Positions 26,006-33,705 of a DNA stretch of 54,705 nt are shown one piece after another. The stretch is taken from assembly GCA_022842445.1 (NCBI GenBank), contig JALHPO010000014.1, positions 1 to 54,705 of the forward strand. The letters run 5' to 3'. How positions within the stretch are numbered: position 1 is the first letter of the stretch; each line of letters starts with the position of its first letter. The notes under the pieces are model-generated. The model saw only the letters and a list, made by a program, of their open reading frames with translations, searched no databases and was not told the origin of the DNA. The stretch comes from Nitrospira sp. GTDB lineage: Bacteria; Nitrospirota; Nitrospiria; Nitrospirales; Nitrospiraceae. The position numbers were made by a program, and so were the translations under genes.

Positions 26006-26371
26006 CTACTGCACGTCGACGGTAATGGTCTGGCTGGCAGCGACGAGGGCGTGATCCTTCGTGGCGCCCGTCACGGTAATCTGGTGCGTCCCCCGGCTCA
26101 ACCCCTTAACTGTTCCGCTAAAACCCTTCTGATACTCGTTGTCCACGAACACGTGGGCATGGACAGCTTGGGAGCCCTTGGTCAACTCGTATTTCAACTC
26201 AAAACTGTCACTGACCTTGTCCCCGGCCTTAGGAGACGTAATCATGATCTTCGATCCATCCTCTATTGGTTTATCGGCTGCGAAGACTGGTGCTCCGCTC
26301 AGATAGCCGGTTAATGCAATTCCTAATCCCATGAACGCGATACGTCTCATCACATGCATCAGAACCCCCAT
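26006..26371 (-). CDS. Small exported protein with an Ig-like/DUF4399-type domain
   Basis: The 121-residue product has a signal peptide (hydrophobic segment ending APVFAAD, near residue 32). The mature domain of about 90 residues is beta-rich: ITSPKAGDKV, FELKYELTKG, VHAHVFVDN, GLSRGTHQITVTGAT, QTITVDVQ. This resembles the DUF4399/copper-handling Ig-like fold. Function is not known. ATG codons at 26371 and 26359 are both possible starts; neither has a strong ribosome binding site. It is monocistronic and convergent with the radical SAM gene. Confidence 0.7.
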   Translation of the reverse strand: MGVLMHVMRRIAFMGLGIALTGYLSGAPVFAADKPIEDGSKIMITSPKAGDKVSDSFELKYELTKGSQAVHAHVFVDNEYQKGFSGTVKGLSRGTHQITVTGATKDHALVAASQTITVDVQ

Positions 26372-26570
26372 GTTTTAAATTGTTTAATGACTCTTTCACT
26401 CTAACACCCCCTATGGGACAAGTGTTGACCTCATTTCAGAGATTCGGAAAGAATCGAGGGTCGAGAGTCGTTTCTTTCGTCACAGCGCTTTCTCAGTGCG
26501 TGGCGAGCAGATCGCAAAGCCCTTGTCCTGGAATCCGCTTCGATGTAGCCTTCCCCGGAGCACATACCCC

Positions 26571-26963
26571 ATGAAAGACAAGAAACGCCTTCCCATCGAC
26601 GGTGGGCCCGTCAAGTGGGCCAATCCGTTCGCCGCGCTGAAGCAGGCGCCCCGACCAGCAGCTTCACCCAGGGAGCCTGGCGACGAGAGTGCGCGCATAT
26701 CCGCCGCGCCCCAGAAGAGTCGCGGGCGCGTGGATATCCTTCGCCAGACAGCGCACCGTGGCGGGAAGACTGTCACGGTGGTCACAGGGTTCGTCGGAAT
26801 TGCTCAGGCGGAGAAAGAGCTCCTCGCCAAGCAGATGCAGAAGGTCTGTGGAGCAGGAGGCACGGTCAAAGAGGGCCGGATCGAGATCCAGGGAGATCAG
26901 CGTGACGCGATTGCCCGTATTCTCACCGAGGCCGGATTTCGTCCGGTCTTCGCCGGAGGGTAA
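26571..26963 (+). CDS. yciH: SUI1/YciH-family translation factor-like protein
   Basis: The 130-residue protein has an N-terminal linker rich in Pro, Ala and Arg, and a C-terminal SUI1 domain of about 80 residues (RGGKTVTVVTGF, LLAKQMQKVCGAGGTVKEG, RIEIQGDQRDAIARILTEAG). Bacterial SUI1 proteins resemble eukaryotic eIF1 and are thought to affect start-site fidelity or stress translation. The ATG at 26571 is used; the frame is open upstream to 26496 without other support. It precedes the guanidine locus, but a promoter and riboswitch lie between, so it is probably transcribed separately. Confidence 0.9.
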   Translation: MKDKKRLPIDGGPVKWANPFAALKQAPRPAASPREPGDESARISAAPQKSRGRVDILRQTAHRGGKTVTVVTGFVGIAQAEKELLAKQMQKVCGAGGTVKEGRIEIQGDQRDAIARILTEAGFRPVFAGG

Positions 26964-27030
26964 CCCTCTCAGTTCAACAAGCGCTCAGCATCACGACGGC
27001 ACCATCGTTGACGGCCGGGTGAAAATTTTC

Positions 27031-27060
27031 TTGACTTTGCCGCAGCAAGATCGTGACAAT
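27031..27060 (+). promoter_or_regulatory. Predicted sigma-70 promoter of the guanidine operon
   Basis: TTGACT (27031-27036) and GACAAT (27055-27060) are separated by 18 bases. The expected transcription start, near 27067, falls just before the conserved riboswitch begins, which strengthens the call. Confidence 0.6.
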
Positions 27061-27070
27061 AGCCTTGAAA

Positions 27071-27170
27071 GGGAAACTAGGGTTCCGGCTTCCTTGACGG
27101 GAGGTGTCTGGTCCAAGAGTTTCCGGTCTCGCATGACGAGGCTCCACGGAGGGATAAAAGCCCGGGAGAT
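27071..27170 (+). promoter_or_regulatory. Guanidine-I (ykkC) riboswitch
   Basis: The hallmark blocks of the guanidine-I aptamer appear in the correct order: CTAGGGTTCCGG at 27077-27088, CTGGTCCAAGAG at 27108-27119, and ACGGAGGGATAAAAGCCC then GGGAGA within 27146-27169. Variable stems connect them (for example TCTCG/CGAGG at about 27127-27141). Guanidine-I riboswitches turn on genes for guanidine export or degradation when guanidinium is bound. Downstream, ATGTAC-GCAG-GTACAT (27172-27187) is a small hairpin that may be part of the expression platform. The switch lies in the leader of the permease gene starting at 27313. Confidence 0.93.
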
Positions 27171-27312
27171 CATGTACGCAGGTACATGGCCCTTTCGGAA
27201 TTTAACCCGCTCGGCAAGGAGGCTTCGTGATGCATCTCCAGTCCATAACTCCACTCCATAGTTCTCTCCGTACCGGACAGTCAGACCTGCTGCCAAGTCA
27301 AAGAGGTCTGCC

Positions 27313-28791
27313 ATGCGCATGACGGATGGTCCGGATACACCTGCTTCCGTTGCCGCGACGAGTGCTCCCGGAACACTCCACCGCAGCCTCAGTCTCTGGA
27401 ACAGCCTCACCATCGGCTTCGCGACTGTTTCGCCTGTGGCCGGGCTGTACGCCATCATCGGCGTACAGACGGTTGTCACAGGGGGAGGATGGTTTCCTGC
27501 GCTGGCGCTCTGTCTGGTGATGCAGATGCTGGTGGCAACCGTGTATGCGGAGCTGTCCTCACAGATCCCGATTGCGGGAGGCGCATACAAATGGGCGAGA
27601 CAGCTCGGAGGCGCCACCACCGGCACCTATGCCGGAGCCATCTACGTCAGCTCCACGATCGCGATGCTCACCACGACCGCCTACACCGGCGGGGTCTGGC
27701 TGGCAATTTTCTTCGGATCAGGAGGTGGAACCGGAGTCAGTCTCGTCATCTGGGGCGCGGTCTTTATGCTGGTCTGCACCGTCCTCAACCTGGTCCATGT
27801 CACGGTCTTTAAGTTCCTGATTTCCCTGGGTGTCTACGCGGAAATCGTCGGCTCGTTCGGGGTGGCGCTGCTGCTGTTCTTCTTTTTCCGGCAGCATGGA
27901 TTATCCGAACTGTTCGCGCATCTCGGAACAGGCACAGCTCCAAGCCAGACCGCGGCCTTTCTGGCGGCGCTGGCGATTTCCGGTTGGGCGTTCATCGGCT
28001 TCGATGCCTGCTCGACCATCGCCGAAGAAACCCGTGAGCCCAAGCGGATGGTGCCTCGCGCGATCTTTTTATCCCTCTGCATGGTGGGAAGCGTGGTGCT
28101 CTTCAACTCTGCCGCACTCACCCTGAGCTTCAACCCTGACACCTTGCGCCACACGAGCGCGGCCTCCGATCCCGTCACACCCGTGATCGTCGACAACTTT
28201 GGCGCCTGGGCGGAGACTCCCTTTCTGGCGATCGTCATGATCGCGTTCCTGGCTTGCGGGTCGTCGATGGTGCAGTACACCTCCCGCATCGTGTTTTCCA
28301 TGGCACGTGAAGGCAGCATGCCCGCCGTCCTCAGCCGGGTCACCGCGGCCGGAGCTCCGCACAATGCCGTGCTGTTCACGGTGCTGTTGGCCACGCTTGG
28401 ATTGCTCTTCGGGCTTAATGATGAAGCGGTCGCCACGGTCCTGGCCTTCGGGACAGGCGGGTTGTACGCCATGTTTGCGATGACCACCGGAGTGGGACTC
28501 TACACCCGTCTCACGGGGCGCTGGGATCCCTCATTGGGCGAATTAAAGCTGGGCGCCTGGGGAGTATTGATCAATACGGCAGCGTTTCTCTGGTCCGTAT
28601 TTGAATTCGTCAACATCGCCTGGCCGCGCCCCTATGCGGTGTCGCCCGACGCCCCCTGGTGGCAGTTGTGGGCTGTCCCGCTGGTCCTCGGCAGTATCCT
28701 GGGGATGACCACCCTGTATGTGCTCTTCGGCAAACCGACAAGGAACAACTTATTGATACATCCGGGGGAGTCAGAACCGAGTCAAAAATGA
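27313..28791 (+). CDS. APC-superfamily permease, probable guanidine transporter
   Basis: The 492-residue protein has about 12 hydrophobic segments and the APC amino acid/polyamine permease signature near the N-terminus (SLSLWNSLTIGFATVSPVAG, then VYAELSSQIPIAGGAYKWA), with GWAFIGFDACSTIAEETREP in the middle. APC permeases carry amino acids, polyamines and related cations in the inner membrane. Its position directly behind a guanidine-I riboswitch and in front of a guanidinase-like gene makes guanidinium the best guess for its substrate (inference). AGAGGTCTGCC precedes the ATG. There is a 74-base gap to the next gene and no terminator in it. Confidence 0.88.
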   Translation: MRMTDGPDTPASVAATSAPGTLHRSLSLWNSLTIGFATVSPVAGLYAIIGVQTVVTGGGWFPALALCLVMQMLVATVYAELSSQIPIAGGAYKWARQLGGATTGTYAGAIYVSSTIAMLTTTAYTGGVWLAIFFGSGGGTGVSLVIWGAVFMLVCTVLNLVHVTVFKFLISLGVYAEIVGSFGVALLLFFFFRQHGLSELFAHLGTGTAPSQTAAFLAALAISGWAFIGFDACSTIAEETREPKRMVPRAIFLSLCMVGSVVLFNSAALTLSFNPDTLRHTSAASDPVTPVIVDNFGAWAETPFLAIVMIAFLACGSSMVQYTSRIVFSMAREGSMPAVLSRVTAAGAPHNAVLFTVLLATLGLLFGLNDEAVATVLAFGTGGLYAMFAMTTGVGLYTRLTGRWDPSLGELKLGAWGVLINTAAFLWSVFEFVNIAWPRPYAVSPDAPWWQLWAVPLVLGSILGMTTLYVLFGKPTRNNLLIHPGESEPSQK

Positions 28792-28865
28792 ACAGTCAGT
28801 TTCGCGTCGCAACAGAGAGTGTCACACAGAGTCAGAATCCATTCATCATGTAGAAAGGAGCACCG

Positions 28866-30014
28866 ATGGCGAAGAAGAGGACATATCAAGGCAAGGTTCC
28901 CCTGCACGACAAGTACGGGCCGGAGGCAAAGTTCGCAGTCGAAGCGGAGGCGCTGTTGCCCACCACGAAGTATGAAGAAGAAATCGCCCGGGGCCTGAAA
29001 CTGGGCCTGCAGGGCGCCGATTCCATCAAAGACCGCCGCATTCCCACGTTCAGCCGTGGAGAGCTGCCGCATTTCGCCGGCATCAATACCTTTATCAAGG
29101 CTCCGTATGTGGAAGATGTTCACAAGTGCGGCCAGTATGATGTCGCGATTCTTGGCGCGCCGTTTGATGGCGGGACGACCTATCGCGCCGGCACCAGGTT
29201 CGGGCCTCAGGGCATTCGCAAGATTTCGGCGTTATACGGAACGTACAGCTTTGAGCTGGGCGTAGATCTGCGGGAATCCATCTCCATCTGCGATCTCGGC
29301 GACGTCTTTACGATTCCCGGCAACATCGAAAAGACCTTCGATCAGGTCACCAAGGGCGTCGGGCATGTCTATGCCAGCGGCGCGTTTCCGGTCGTGCTCG
29401 GCGGAGACCATTCCCTGGGCTTCGCGACCGTACGGGGCGTGGCGCAGAATATGGGCGGCAAGAAGCTCGGCATCCTGCACTTCGACCGGCATGTGGACAC
29501 GCAGGAGACCGATCTCGATGAACGCATGCACACCACGCCCTGGTTTCACGCGACGAACATTCCCAACGTGCCGGCCAAAAATCTGGTGCAGATCGGCATC
29601 GGCGGGTGGCAAGCGCCCAGGCCCGGTGTGAAGTCGGGCCGTGAACGCCAGACCAGCATCATGACCGTGACCGACTGCGTGGAAATGGGCATTGAGAATG
29701 CCGCGAAGCAGGCGCTCGAAGTGGCGTTTGATGGTGTGGATGCAGTCTGGTTGAGCTTCGACGTGGATTGCCTGGATGCCGCGTTTGTGCCGGGCACCGG
29801 CTGGCCGGAGCCGGGCGGGTTCTTACCGCGTGAAGTGCTGAAGTTCCTCCAGATCATCGCCGACACGAAACCGCTGGCCGGCATGGAGATCGTGGAATGT
29901 TCGCCGCCCTACGACGCGGCGGAGATTACCAGTCTCATGGCCACCAGAGTGATCTGCGACGTGCTCGCGTGCCAGGTACGATCCGGCAACCTGCTCAACC
30001 GAAAGAAACAGTGA
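28866..30014 (+). CDS. gdmH: Guanidinase-like ureohydrolase (agmatinase family)
   Basis: Ureohydrolases use a dinuclear metal site to split a guanidino group. The metal ligands are present: His182 in GGDHS, Asp207, His209 and Asp211 in HFDRHVDTQ, and Asp299/Asp301 in SFDVDCLD. The RH in FDRHVD (instead of the DAHxD of agmatinases), the GTGWPEPGG segment and the long N-terminal extension (382 residues against about 300-320 for agmatinase) resemble described guanidine hydrolases of cyanobacteria and comammox Nitrospira. The riboswitch upstream agrees. The expected reaction is guanidine plus water to urea and ammonia, probably with nickel. Annotation pipelines may label it speB. AGAAAGGAGCACCG precedes the ATG. 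Confidence 0.85.
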   Translation: MAKKRTYQGKVPLHDKYGPEAKFAVEAEALLPTTKYEEEIARGLKLGLQGADSIKDRRIPTFSRGELPHFAGINTFIKAPYVEDVHKCGQYDVAILGAPFDGGTTYRAGTRFGPQGIRKISALYGTYSFELGVDLRESISICDLGDVFTIPGNIEKTFDQVTKGVGHVYASGAFPVVLGGDHSLGFATVRGVAQNMGGKKLGILHFDRHVDTQETDLDERMHTTPWFHATNIPNVPAKNLVQIGIGGWQAPRPGVKSGRERQTSIMTVTDCVEMGIENAAKQALEVAFDGVDAVWLSFDVDCLDAAFVPGTGWPEPGGFLPREVLKFLQIIADTKPLAGMEIVECSPPYDAAEITSLMATRVICDVLACQVRSGNLLNRKKQ

Positions 30015-30043
30015 GATCCAGCGGGGATCTCCTGAGCCACAAA

Positions 30044-30081
30044 CACGAAGGCCTTCGGTCAAGAAACCGAAGGCCTTCGTG
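30044..30081 (+). terminator. Terminator of the guanidine operon
   Basis: A 15-base stem, ACGAAGGCCTTCGGT (30045-30059) with ACCGAAGGCCTTCGT (30066-30080), lies 30 bases past the guanidinase stop. It has no T-run but is very stable. Confidence 0.8.
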
Positions 30082-30209
30082 TAGGCCCCCGGCAACCCCG
30101 TCACCTACTCTCGACGCTCCTCTAGGCCTCATTCCGGGCCTCTGACGCCTCATAACAATGTGATAAAAACCGCCATCTGATCAGTTCTTGTGATGGATTC
30201 CGCCCCCTC

Positions 30210-30237
30210 TTGACTTCAAGGTCGCTGTAATTATCTT
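30210..30237 (+). promoter_or_regulatory. Possible promoter upstream of the Hsp20 gene
   Basis: TTGACT (30210-30215) and TATCTT (30232-30237) are 16 bases apart. The distance to the gene (160 bases) leaves a long leader. The rest of 30082-30397 shows no gene. The call is tentative. Confidence 0.3.
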
Positions 30238-30397
30238 TCTGACCGTTGCTGGTACTTAACAGCTGGATTGGTGAAGGCCCAACACTGTTGGAGTAACGGC
30301 GGCAGAGATGCCCCGACCCCTGTTTGGCCTGCCCCGATCCACCATTTTAACCCTTAACCCATAACAAGACCTCTCGTAGAGAGGAGGAGGGACCGTT

Positions 30398-30832
30398 ATG
30401 AACAGCTATGTACCGAGTGTCATGTCGTCTATTCGAACCGATGGTTTTGATCACCAAATTGACCGGCTTCTCGACGAAGCCTTGCGTGCCTTCGGCACAT
30501 CCAACAACTGGGCTCCGGCCTGCAATTTCTGGGAAAACGAGAACGGCTTTTACCTCCAGATGGCGTTGCCCGGTTGGGAGCCCAAAGACATCAGCTTAGA
30601 AGTGACCAACCAGGTGCTCACCGTGAAAGGCCAGCGAACCGGAGACACTTCAGAATCACAGAAATACCACCTGCGTGAGATCGCCGAAGGGCAGTTCACG
30701 AGGCTCTTCCGGCTACCGACCTTCGTCGATCAGAACAAGGCCTCTGCCACACACAAGCATGGCCTGCTGACCATTTCGTTCCCCAAGCGAGAAGAGGCGA
30801 AGCCCCGGCAAATTATGATCGAAGGGTCGTAA
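30398..30832 (+). CDS. Hsp20/alpha-crystallin small heat-shock protein
   Basis: The 144-residue protein has the alpha-crystallin domain: the opening PACNFWENENGFYLQMALPG, WEPKDISLEVTNQVLTVKGQ and the final strand GLLTISFPKREEAKPRQI with an IxI-like tail. Small heat-shock proteins hold unfolded proteins in solution in the cytoplasm. AGAGGAGGAGGGACCGTT gives a strong translation start. It is a single-gene unit, followed by the hairpin at 30863-30907. Confidence 0.95.
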   Translation: MNSYVPSVMSSIRTDGFDHQIDRLLDEALRAFGTSNNWAPACNFWENENGFYLQMALPGWEPKDISLEVTNQVLTVKGQRTGDTSESQKYHLREIAEGQFTRLFRLPTFVDQNKASATHKHGLLTISFPKREEAKPRQIMIEGS

Positions 30833-30862
30833 TCGCTGTCCTGCCGTCCTCTGCATGCCTTG

Positions 30863-30907
30863 GTGAGAGGGCCTTACCCCCACCACCAGCTGGTGAGGCC
30901 CTCTCAT
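30863..30907. repeat. Long hairpin element, related to copies at 17108 and 17872
   Basis: GTGAGAGGGCC (30863-30873) pairs with GGCCCTCTCA (30897-30906). Inside, CACCAGCTGGTG is a perfect palindrome that keeps the CAGCTGG seen in the other two hairpins. It can also serve as terminator for the Hsp20 gene. Confidence 0.6.
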
Positions 30908-30947
30908 CGCCGGGGCATCAAAGGCGAGTGTTGCCGGACCGCTCCGA

Positions 30948-31058
30948 TGGTACTCGTTGAATCGTGCTACGCGTCGTGCCATGACCCTACGCCTCCGCGA
31001 TCGCTTCCAGGAAGCGATTCTGCGAGTACCGCGCCAGCCCACCAAAGGATCTGAACCC
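30948..31058 (+). repeat. Dispersed repeat with conserved reading frame, copy 2
   Basis: This is the partner of 17590-17713, with the same plus-strand reading frame (GPLRWYSLNRATRR, then LRLRDRFQEAILR) ending in TAG at about 31073. It also lies next to a short membrane-peptide gene (31123), as does copy 1. Confidence 0.6.
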
Positions 31059-31122
31059 ACGCGAGAGAACTAGGTCATGTCCGCATGCTAGTATCAGGCG
31101 CATCAGTAAGGAGATGCGAGAC

Positions 31123-31218
31123 ATGGCTGAGGCCATCGTTACGCTGACTGTGCTAGGGATCGTCGTGGCAGTGGCTACCGGTCTGGCTTGCCTTGCAATC
31201 TATGTGAATCGGAAATGA
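31123..31218 (+). CDS. 31-residue single-span membrane peptide
   Basis: AGTAAGGAGATGCGAGAC precedes the ATG, and a strong hairpin follows the TGA at once, so it has the full outline of a gene. The peptide starts MAEAIVTLTVLGIVVAV, continues as a hydrophobic helix and ends with the basic NRK. It should be an inner-membrane peptide. Function is unknown. It resembles in style, though not in sequence, the peptides at 15968 and 17675. Confidence 0.65.
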   Translation: MAEAIVTLTVLGIVVAVATGLACLAIYVNRK

Positions 31219-31219
31219 G

Positions 31220-31251
31220 AAAGGCCTTTGGCCGGAAAGCCAAAGGCCTTT
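31220..31251. terminator. Bidirectional hairpin terminator
   Basis: AAAGGCCTTTGGC (31220-31232) pairs perfectly with GCCAAAGGCCTTT (31239-31251). It separates the 31-residue gene from the convergent chlorite-dismutase-like gene and can serve both. Confidence 0.88.
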
Positions 31252-31273
31252 TCAATGAACGCTGAACAATCCG

Positions 31274-32005
31274 TTAGCCGCCGAGCGTATCGAGGGTTTC
31301 CTTGAGGCTCTTGCGGATGCAGGTGAAGATCGGCGTGTCCCGCAACGTATAGCGCGAGCCTTCGGTCTCCCGCAGCGCCATCACCAGGTCCAGAAAATCC
31401 TCCGGCTTGTCGCTCTCGAACGCCACCACCCATTCCTGATCATCCAGCCCGAACGAATAGGTCGTGTTCAATTTGACCGACGGAAACCGGTGCCCCACTT
31501 CGATATGCTCGTCCATCATCCCCTGCCGCGCCGCTTTGGTCAGCAAAAACCACTCCCGCGTCTTCAGGAACGGATAGACGAAAATGTACTTCCCCTTCCC
31601 CGGCACCACGGTGAGCCGCTTGCTCTCCTGGCCCTCATGGGTATGGTGATCCACATAGACGGACCGCTTGGTCATGGCCAGATAGGAATAGGGGGTGCTC
31701 AGATACTTCCCCAGCCCGGAGGCCAGCATCTTGGCCGACATGTCCTGAAACAGATCCAGATCGTAGCTGATGCGCCAGAGCATGATCTCGCAATCGCCCC
31801 GGATGCCCACGGCCGAATAGGGCACCACCAGGACTCGGCCGGTGTATTCTTCCACGGCCCGCAGAAATTCCTGCTTGCCTTTGGTGCGCTCATCTTCCGG
31901 CAGCCGCCGCCAGGCCGGATCGACCTTGTAAAACACAAAATTGACAAATTGGCGCCGCGGGGGCTGTGCGGGCTGTGCTGCAGGGGCCTGATCGGGAGCT
32001 GCCAT
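31274..32005 (-). CDS. Chlorite-dismutase/HemQ-family haem protein, likely not a chlorite dismutase
   Basis: The 243-residue protein belongs to the Cld/HemQ family (QFVNFVFYKVDPAWRRLPEDER, HIEVGHRFPSVKLNTTYSFG, LDDQEWVVAFESDKPEDFLD). A proximal haem ligand His is plausible in MMDEHIEVGHRF. In true chlorite dismutases the distal arginine lies just before the YHSTGLDD-type segment; here that place has Leu/Asn (VKLNTTYSFG), so chlorite decomposition is unlikely. A role as a coproheme-decarboxylase-like or other haem protein is more likely (inference). GGAGGATCCC before the ATG at 32005 fixes the start. An Ala/Pro/Gln-rich N-terminal stretch precedes the domain. It borders the AT-richer cassette. 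Confidence 0.88.
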   Translation of the reverse strand: MAAPDQAPAAQPAQPPRRQFVNFVFYKVDPAWRRLPEDERTKGKQEFLRAVEEYTGRVLVVPYSAVGIRGDCEIMLWRISYDLDLFQDMSAKMLASGLGKYLSTPYSYLAMTKRSVYVDHHTHEGQESKRLTVVPGKGKYIFVYPFLKTREWFLLTKAARQGMMDEHIEVGHRFPSVKLNTTYSFGLDDQEWVVAFESDKPEDFLDLVMALRETEGSRYTLRDTPIFTCIRKSLKETLDTLGG

Positions 32006-32370
32006 GGGATCCTCCGTGTAACGGCTAAACAAGTCAGGGATAATTGAGAAAGAATTCTCTAGCATTTCGGCTTTTGTTCTGTCAACCGGGCGTGGGGGCT
32101 TACGGCAATCAGATGTGGCTGTAGGGCGAAAACCAACCAGGCGAGGCACATGAAAATTGGGGCGCTCTCTTCACACCCGTTCCGAAAAAACCCGGCAAAC
32201 GCCCCTCAAGTGCCAAGTCAAGCAACAACCCCACTTCCCGGTTCTTACTTCATACAATGGCTCCTGGCACCATTCCTATTACATCCTCGCCTCAACTCCA
32301 ACCCGAGCGTTCAACATAAATCCGAGCGCACTCACAACTTTGTCCACTCAACTTGGAATATGGAGTCGTG

Positions 32371-32399
32371 TGTACTATCTTTTGCTAAGTGAGTATAAT
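32371..32399 (+). promoter_or_regulatory. Predicted promoter of the four-gene cassette
   Basis: A perfect -10 box TATAAT lies at 32394-32399, 62 bases before the HIT gene. The -35 (TGTACT at 32371-32376, 17-base spacing) is weak. The surrounding 32006-32460 is AT-richer than the neighbourhood and holds no other gene. Confidence 0.5.
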
Positions 32400-32460
32400 C
32401 ATTAAAATATTCCTGGCTGAATTCTTGATCGATCAGTCGCCAGGATGGGAGGGTTGGAAA

Positions 32461-33120
32461 ATGAAACGCTGCAAAATTTGTTCGGAACTTGGGGCAGGCG
32501 ATTCTGCCAATATTTGGAATAGGCCACTATTCGAAACACCAAATTTTGTGGCACTTCCTTCGCTTGGCTCGCTTGTGGAAGGTTGGCTTCTCCTTGTTTC
32601 CAAAACCCATTTCATCTCATACGGCGCGATGCCAGACGCGCAGATGGAAGAAATGAACGAATTTAAAGATTTCCTATGCTCCAAACTAAAGCAATGCTAT
32701 GGCCCAGTCACAGCTTTCGAACATGGCCCAAGCATGGCGAGCAGAAGTGTGGGTTGCGGAGTTGATCATGCGCACCTCCACCTTGTTCCTCTAGCTTTTG
32801 ATCTTGAGGCCGAAGTTTCACCATTTCTTCCTGCAAATTCAAGATGGATGGAAGCTGGGATTAAAGAATGCCAAGACGCCCACGGACGAGGTGAAGATTA
32901 TTTATATCTCGAACAGCCAATCGGGATTGGTCGAATTGTGACTCACGACGCACTAGAGAGCCAGCTCTTTCGCCGTGCTATAGCAATGCGAGTTGGTATA
33001 CGCGATCAATACAACTGGCGGGAGCATGAACGCTTACCTACCGTAATGGCCACCATCCATAGGCTCCGCGCTCGGGCAGCAATCAGGGCCTCTAGTCCTC
33101 AACCTGAATTCGTAGCATAA
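32461..33120 (+). CDS. HIT-family nucleotide hydrolase/transferase-like protein
   Basis: HIT proteins hydrolyse or transfer nucleoside phosphates. The histidine triad is His103-x-His105-x-His107 (DHAHLHLVPL). The N-terminal CKIC (Cys4, Cys7) resembles the zinc-binding start of several HIT proteins, and FVALPSLGSLVEGWLLLVSK is the expected core. At 219 residues it is longer than minimal HIT proteins by a C-terminal helical extension. GGGAGGGTTGGAAA precedes the ATG; the frame is open further upstream. It is the first gene of the AT-richer cassette, and its stop TAA abuts the next ATG. Its role in the cassette could be to process an adenylated or otherwise modified nucleotide (inference). Confidence 0.88.
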   Translation: MKRCKICSELGAGDSANIWNRPLFETPNFVALPSLGSLVEGWLLLVSKTHFISYGAMPDAQMEEMNEFKDFLCSKLKQCYGPVTAFEHGPSMASRSVGCGVDHAHLHLVPLAFDLEAEVSPFLPANSRWMEAGIKECQDAHGRGEDYLYLEQPIGIGRIVTHDALESQLFRRAIAMRVGIRDQYNWREHERLPTVMATIHRLRARAAIRASSPQPEFVA

Positions 33121-33705
33121 ATGAGCCTGCCAACCACTGATTTCGCACCTGCGGACCCCCATGACGGGCGCAAACCACTTGAGTGGCAGTCTAGGTATAC
33201 AGATCCTGTAGCTCGTCGATGGATTCTGATTGAAGCAACCTACTTGGCCCTCCTGATCTTAATTGCGCCAGCAGCAATATTATTACTTTGGTCAGAATAC
33301 CCTCAAGATTGGTTCCACCTATCCAACGCAAAGTATCGAACACTCTTCTTGTATGGCCTCGCATGGCTAGGTGGCACGTTAGGAGGGACACTCTTTGCTA
33401 TCAAGTGGCTATACCACTCAGTTGCAAGGCAGATTTGGCACATGGATCGCCGCCAATGGCGATTCTTCACACCCCACATCTCTGGGGTACTAGCTCTTGC
33501 CGTAATCGCACTTATTTCCTCTGGATTAGTCCGCGTATTCGACCCCAAGGCCACTGAGTCTTCGCCACTCGTATTTGGCGTTGCATTTCTAGTCGGTTAC
33601 TTTTCAGATAGTACAGCCGCAAAACTCGCAGAAATCGCTGAAACCATTTTTGGGACGAACAGGTCAAGCCAGAACAAGGACGGATCGCCAGACGCACCAA
33701 AATGA
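33121..33705 (+). CDS. Four-helix membrane protein of the cassette
   Basis: The 194-residue product has four hydrophobic segments (about residues 37-59, 76-100, 117-139 and 145-162) and a soluble tail ending in a charged stretch after TIFGTNRSSQ. I do not recognise the family. Its ATG touches the preceding stop (TAAATG) and its own stop overlaps the methylase start (ATGA), so expression is tightly coupled to both neighbours. In defence-type cassettes such membrane proteins often act as effectors; here that is inference only. Confidence 0.75.
   Translation: MSLPTTDFAPADPHDGRKPLEWQSRYTDPVARRWILIEATYLALLILIAPAAILLLWSEYPQDWFHLSNAKYRTLFLYGLAWLGGTLGGTLFAIKWLYHSVARQIWHMDRRQWRFFTPHISGVLALAVIALISSGLVRVFDPKATESSPLVFGVAFLVGYFSDSTAAKLAEIAETIFGTNRSSQNKDGSPDAPK

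Noticed and set aside
28866..30014. Plain agmatinase (SpeB) call
   Set aside because: The active-site segment FDRHVDTQ, the long N-terminus and the guanidine-I riboswitch upstream point to guanidinase rather than agmatinase.
31274..32005. Functional chlorite dismutase call
   Set aside because: The distal arginine position is not arginine, so the family name should not be taken as the function.
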